From NCBI RefSeq assembly GCF_025996515.1, contig NZ_BLRH01000035.1:744001-808000 (forward strand): DNA of 64,000 nucleotides, written 5' to 3'. Shown here piece by piece: positions 61,493 through 64,000 of the stretch (positions are counted from its first letter, which is position 1; each line of letters begins with the position of its first letter). The DNA is from Rhizohabitans arisaemae. Lineage in GTDB: Bacteria; Actinomycetota; Actinomycetes; Streptosporangiales; Streptosporangiaceae. Below the pieces are notes generated by a model, which was given only the letters and a program-made list of their open reading frames with translations, made no database searches and had not been told where the DNA came from. Both the position numbers and the translations under genes were made by a program.

Positions 61493-63037
61493 TCAGCCGC
61501 GGTTGAGGACCAGGAAGCCGTCGCGGTCATAGACGATCTTGTAGCCGCTCTGCAGGAGGGTGTCGATCTGTTCGCGCTGCCGGTCGGCTGAGGCGAACGG
61601 GTAGGCCCATTGGAGGGTGTCGGCGACGACCCAGGGGGCGTTTCTGGGGGTGTTGTCCCAGAGGAGGACGGTGGTCCGCGCGCTGAGGGCGGGACCGAGG
61701 TGGTTGACGGCTTCGACGGTGACGCCGTCGGGAACCTTGGAGATCGCCTCCTCGGCGGCGGCCGTACGGGGGGTGCTCCGGTAGAAGGCGGGGTCGACCA
61801 GCTGCTTGAAGGCGAAGTTGGGGAGGAGGGTGACGGAGACGGTGAGGACGCAGGCGGCCCATGAGGTCCCGATGACGCGGGCGCGGACCTGGTCGCGGGG
61901 ATCGGGGGCCGGGGCCGGGCCGTCGGGGGTGTCCTCGGCGGGGTCGTCCGCTTCGGGTTCGCGGTGCGTGGCGAGGGCGATCCAGCGGGTGATCCGGGTG
62001 ACGCCGTCGACGGCGGCGAGCATGACGATGACGATGACGAAGGCGTTGTACTGGAAGTCGGCCTGCCACCACAGGACGCGGTCGCTCAGCAGGCGTTCGA
62101 GGACGAGCGGGATCGCGGGAACGATCAGGGGCGAGGCGAGGCAGGCGAAGAGGACCGGCCAGAGCAGCAGGCCGATGGTGCCGATCTTGGCGCCGTGGCT
62201 GAACAGCAGGGCGAGGGTGCCGATGGGGTCGCCGAGCACGTGGAGCGCGGCCGAGGCCACGTCGGGGCCGAGGTGGTTGTAGGCCCAGAAGTAGGCGGAG
62301 TCTCCGCCGGCGGCGGGGATGAGCACGTTCCGGGTGAGGGCCATGGCGGAGAGCCCGCCGGCGACGAAGGCCGCGCCGACCGCCCAGCGCCGGGTGACCA
62401 GGAGGTAGAGGCCGAATCCGGAGACGAGCAGGCCCATGTCCTCTTTGACGAGGAGCAGGCCGAACGCGGCGAGCGATCCGGGCAGGATCCGTCCCGCGTC
62501 GAACCGCTCGATCATGATCGCGGTCAGCACCGGGACGAACGCCACCTCGTGGAAGTCGAAGTTGACGGCTTGGGCGACCGGCCAGGAGATCAGGTAGGCG
62601 ACGGAGACCAGGTAGGCGGGGGCCGTGCCCATCCGGCGGCGGGTGTACCGCCAGATCCAGGGGACGGCCAGGGTGAACAGGACGGCTTGGGCCACCAGGA
62701 GGGTGGCGGGCCCGTCGTGGATCCAGTACAGCGGGGCGAGCAGGGCGAGGATCGGGCTGAAGTGGTCGGCGAGCTGCAGGAAGTCGACGACGCCGAACTT
62801 GTTCACGCCGACGGCGGGGCTGTAGGGGAGCCCGAATCCGGACCAGCCGCGTACCGCCTGGTCGAAGATGACCAGATCGAAGACCGACGCCCGGTGGAGC
62901 CCGAACTTGACCAGGCTGAGCAGGGCGTAACAGGACGCGGCCACGGTACAGATCACGGCGAGGGCGATGACGTGCCGCCGGTGGCCGCCGGGTCGTACGC
63001 CGATGCTCGCGGGGGGTTGCAGGGCGCTGACTGTCAC
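61493..63037 (-). CDS. DUF2079 polytopic membrane protein
   Basis: GTG 63037 gives 514 residues with about eleven hydrophobic segments. FDLVIFDQAVRGWSGFGLPY, FLQLADHFSPILALLAPLYW and FDFHEVAFVPVLTA are the DUF2079 hallmarks. The family is related to GT-C glycosyltransferases, with charged loops outside that may bind lipid-linked sugars, but no activity has been shown. A soluble C-terminal part (VTVEAVNHLGPALSARTTV ... YDRDGFLVLNRG) faces outward. It may add sugars to a surface product. Confidence 0.85.
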   Translation of the reverse strand: MTVSALQPPASIGVRPGGHRRHVIALAVICTVAASCYALLSLVKFGLHRASVFDLVIFDQAVRGWSGFGLPYSPAVGVNKFGVVDFLQLADHFSPILALLAPLYWIHDGPATLLVAQAVLFTLAVPWIWRYTRRRMGTAPAYLVSVAYLISWPVAQAVNFDFHEVAFVPVLTAIMIERFDAGRILPGSLAAFGLLLVKEDMGLLVSGFGLYLLVTRRWAVGAAFVAGGLSAMALTRNVLIPAAGGDSAYFWAYNHLGPDVASAALHVLGDPIGTLALLFSHGAKIGTIGLLLWPVLFACLASPLIVPAIPLVLERLLSDRVLWWQADFQYNAFVIVIVMLAAVDGVTRITRWIALATHREPEADDPAEDTPDGPAPAPDPRDQVRARVIGTSWAACVLTVSVTLLPNFAFKQLVDPAFYRSTPRTAAAEEAISKVPDGVTVEAVNHLGPALSARTTVLLWDNTPRNAPWVVADTLQWAYPFASADRQREQIDTLLQSGYKIVYDRDGFLVLNRG

Positions 63038-63099
63038 GGCGGAAGCCTACTGTTTCCCCATCGGTCCGATGCGGGCCGCCCTGGCCTGCGGGCCCGTCG

Positions 63100-63774
63100 T
63101 CAGTCGAGCGCGATCCGGTGCCACTCCTCGATCCTGGTGATGTGGACGGTCGCCCACGACCTGGCCACCTCGGCCTGGCGGTTCGCGATCGCCGCGCAGA
63201 TCGCCTCGTGGTGCCGGCGGAGTTCCTCGACGGCGGCGGGCCGGGTGAGCCCGCGGCAGGTCTCCGCGCGGATCGTGGGCCCGGACAGGCTCTCGATGAG
63301 GGAGCAGAGCACCTGGTTTCCCGAGCCGAGGGCGATCCGCCGGTGGAACTTCAAATCGTGTGCGACGAGCTGCTCGGCGGTGGGGTCCCCGGGCAGCGCG
63401 GCGATCATGTCCCGCAGTTCGCCGACGTCGTCGTCGGTCATGCGCTGGCTGGCGAGGGCGGTGGCGGCCGGTTCGAGGACCCGGCGCACCTCGAAGAACT
63501 GCAGCGCGGTGGTCTCGTCGTGCAGGTCGACGACGAAGGACAGGACGTCGAACAGGAGTGAGGGGTGCAGGCTGGTGACGTAGGTCCCGTCGCCTTGCCG
63601 GACGTCCAGCACGTTGATGAGCGCCAGGGCGCGGACCGCCTCGCGGAGCGAGTTGCGGGAAAGGCCCAGTCGATCGGCGAGGTCGGCTTCCCGGGGGAGC
63701 CGATCACCCGGGCTCAGCTTCCCGGAGAGGATCATTCCCTTGATCTGGTTTATCGCCTCGTCCGTGACTGCCAC
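63100..63774 (-). CDS. GntR/FadR-family transcriptional regulator
   Basis: GTG 63774 has GGGAGG just before it and gives 224 residues. A GntR winged helix (about 1-70: LPREADLADRLGLSRNSLREAV, GDGTYVT) is followed by an FCD effector domain with likely metal ligands in EVRRVLEP, HDLKFHRRI and HHEAICAAI. FCD regulators respond to organic acids such as sugar acids or fatty acids. It is divergent from a membrane-anchored protein gene, 81 bp apart; its target is unknown. Confidence 0.9.
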   Translation of the reverse strand: MAVTDEAINQIKGMILSGKLSPGDRLPREADLADRLGLSRNSLREAVRALALINVLDVRQGDGTYVTSLHPSLLFDVLSFVVDLHDETTALQFFEVRRVLEPAATALASQRMTDDDVGELRDMIAALPGDPTAEQLVAHDLKFHRRIALGSGNQVLCSLIESLSGPTIRAETCRGLTRPAAVEELRRHHEAICAAIANRQAEVARSWATVHITRIEEWHRIALD

Positions 63775-63855
63775 ATGCCCTCCCAGGCATTGGGTGCCTC
63801 CTAGCGTAGGTGAAATTTCGCGCACGTGGTGGGGAAGAGGCGGCATCCTGATCTC

Positions 63856-64000
63856 ATGGGGCACCCGCTTATCCGAAAGATCGTGTTAGTTCAGGGCATC
63901 CTGCTGGCAGGCCTCCTCACGATCGTCGTCGCGGCGCTGGGCCCGTGGACCGCGGTGCCGAAACCCGATCGGGCCCCGCCCGATCCGGTGCCGCCGGTGA
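63856..64000 (+). CDS. Start of a membrane-anchored or secreted protein (partial)
   Basis: ATG 63856 opens a frame to the window end, 48 codons. IVLVQGILLAGLLTIVVAALG is a signal or anchor helix, followed by Pro-rich residues. The ORF is incomplete and the family is unknown. It may be controlled by the divergent GntR gene. Confidence 0.55.
   Translation, partial: MGHPLIRKIVLVQGILLAGLLTIVVAALGPWTAVPKPDRAPPDPVPPV

Overview
The window is high-GC DNA with GTG and TTG starts used alongside ATG, strong G/C bias at third positions, sparse promoters and many 4-base ATGA/GTGA gene overlaps. Together with an AfsR/SARP-type regulator, DUF2079 and BioF2-like GNAT proteins and Actinobacteria-type glycan genes, this points to a filamentous actinobacterium. 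Streptosporangiales is my best guess, from family resemblance only. No tRNA, rRNA, CRISPR array or intact mobile element was found.

Layout. (1) 1-20466: surface-glycan region, almost all on the minus strand. It has a partial fusion of a family-2 glycosyltransferase to a polytopic membrane module, a secreted GH26-like hydrolase, a divergent M4 metallopeptidase and XRE regulator, and then a long glycan operon (19962 down to 8037) of two paralogous GNAT proteins, three glycosyltransferases, a NodB-type deacetylase, a Wzx-like flippase fused to the same kind of membrane module, a P450 and a DegT-like PLP enzyme. (2) 20585-28524: envelope and signalling genes: a one-piece ECF sigma/zinc-finger/transmembrane protein, a VWA protein with a binding-protein domain and PYGS repeats, a lone degenerate ABC ATPase, a DD-carboxypeptidase whose promoter is bracketed by a 12-bp inverted repeat, and a DedA protein. 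(3) 28680-30600: a LOG-like protein, a NUDIX hydrolase and decayed fragments of an endonuclease-like gene and a probable Tn3-type element. (4) 30645-44289: a catabolic island for an unidentified sugar or sugar acid: creatininase-family hydrolase, local regulator with a repeated operator, binding protein and two permeases without an ATPase, enolase-superfamily enzyme, two amidohydrolases, SDR, an unrecognised TIM-barrel-like protein, a secreted six-hairpin hydrolase and a 2-keto-3-deoxy-sugar-acid dehydratase of the FAH fold. (5) 44318-47696: TrmH methyltransferase, small CDF-like protein and a second DD-carboxypeptidase with RPGMGY repeats. (6) 47799-51866: a compact RiPP operon: 65-residue precursor, HExxH peptide hydroxylase-like protein, B12-radical SAM enzyme and an HD-like DUF6817-type protein, with a clear promoter. 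A sulfotransferase lies just upstream. (7) 52962-64000: Excalibur protein, secreted protein, 1120-residue SARP/ATPase regulator, flippase-like membrane protein, PIG-L deacetylase divergent from a GT4 glycosyltransferase, DUF2079 protein, GntR regulator and the start of an unknown membrane-anchored protein.

The strongest candidates for undescribed biology are the RiPP operon, with its short Val/Asn-rich core, and the sugar-acid island with its own operator, a degenerate partner amidohydrolase and an unrecognised central enzyme. The two proteins that fuse one membrane module to different glycan-export partners also merit attention.
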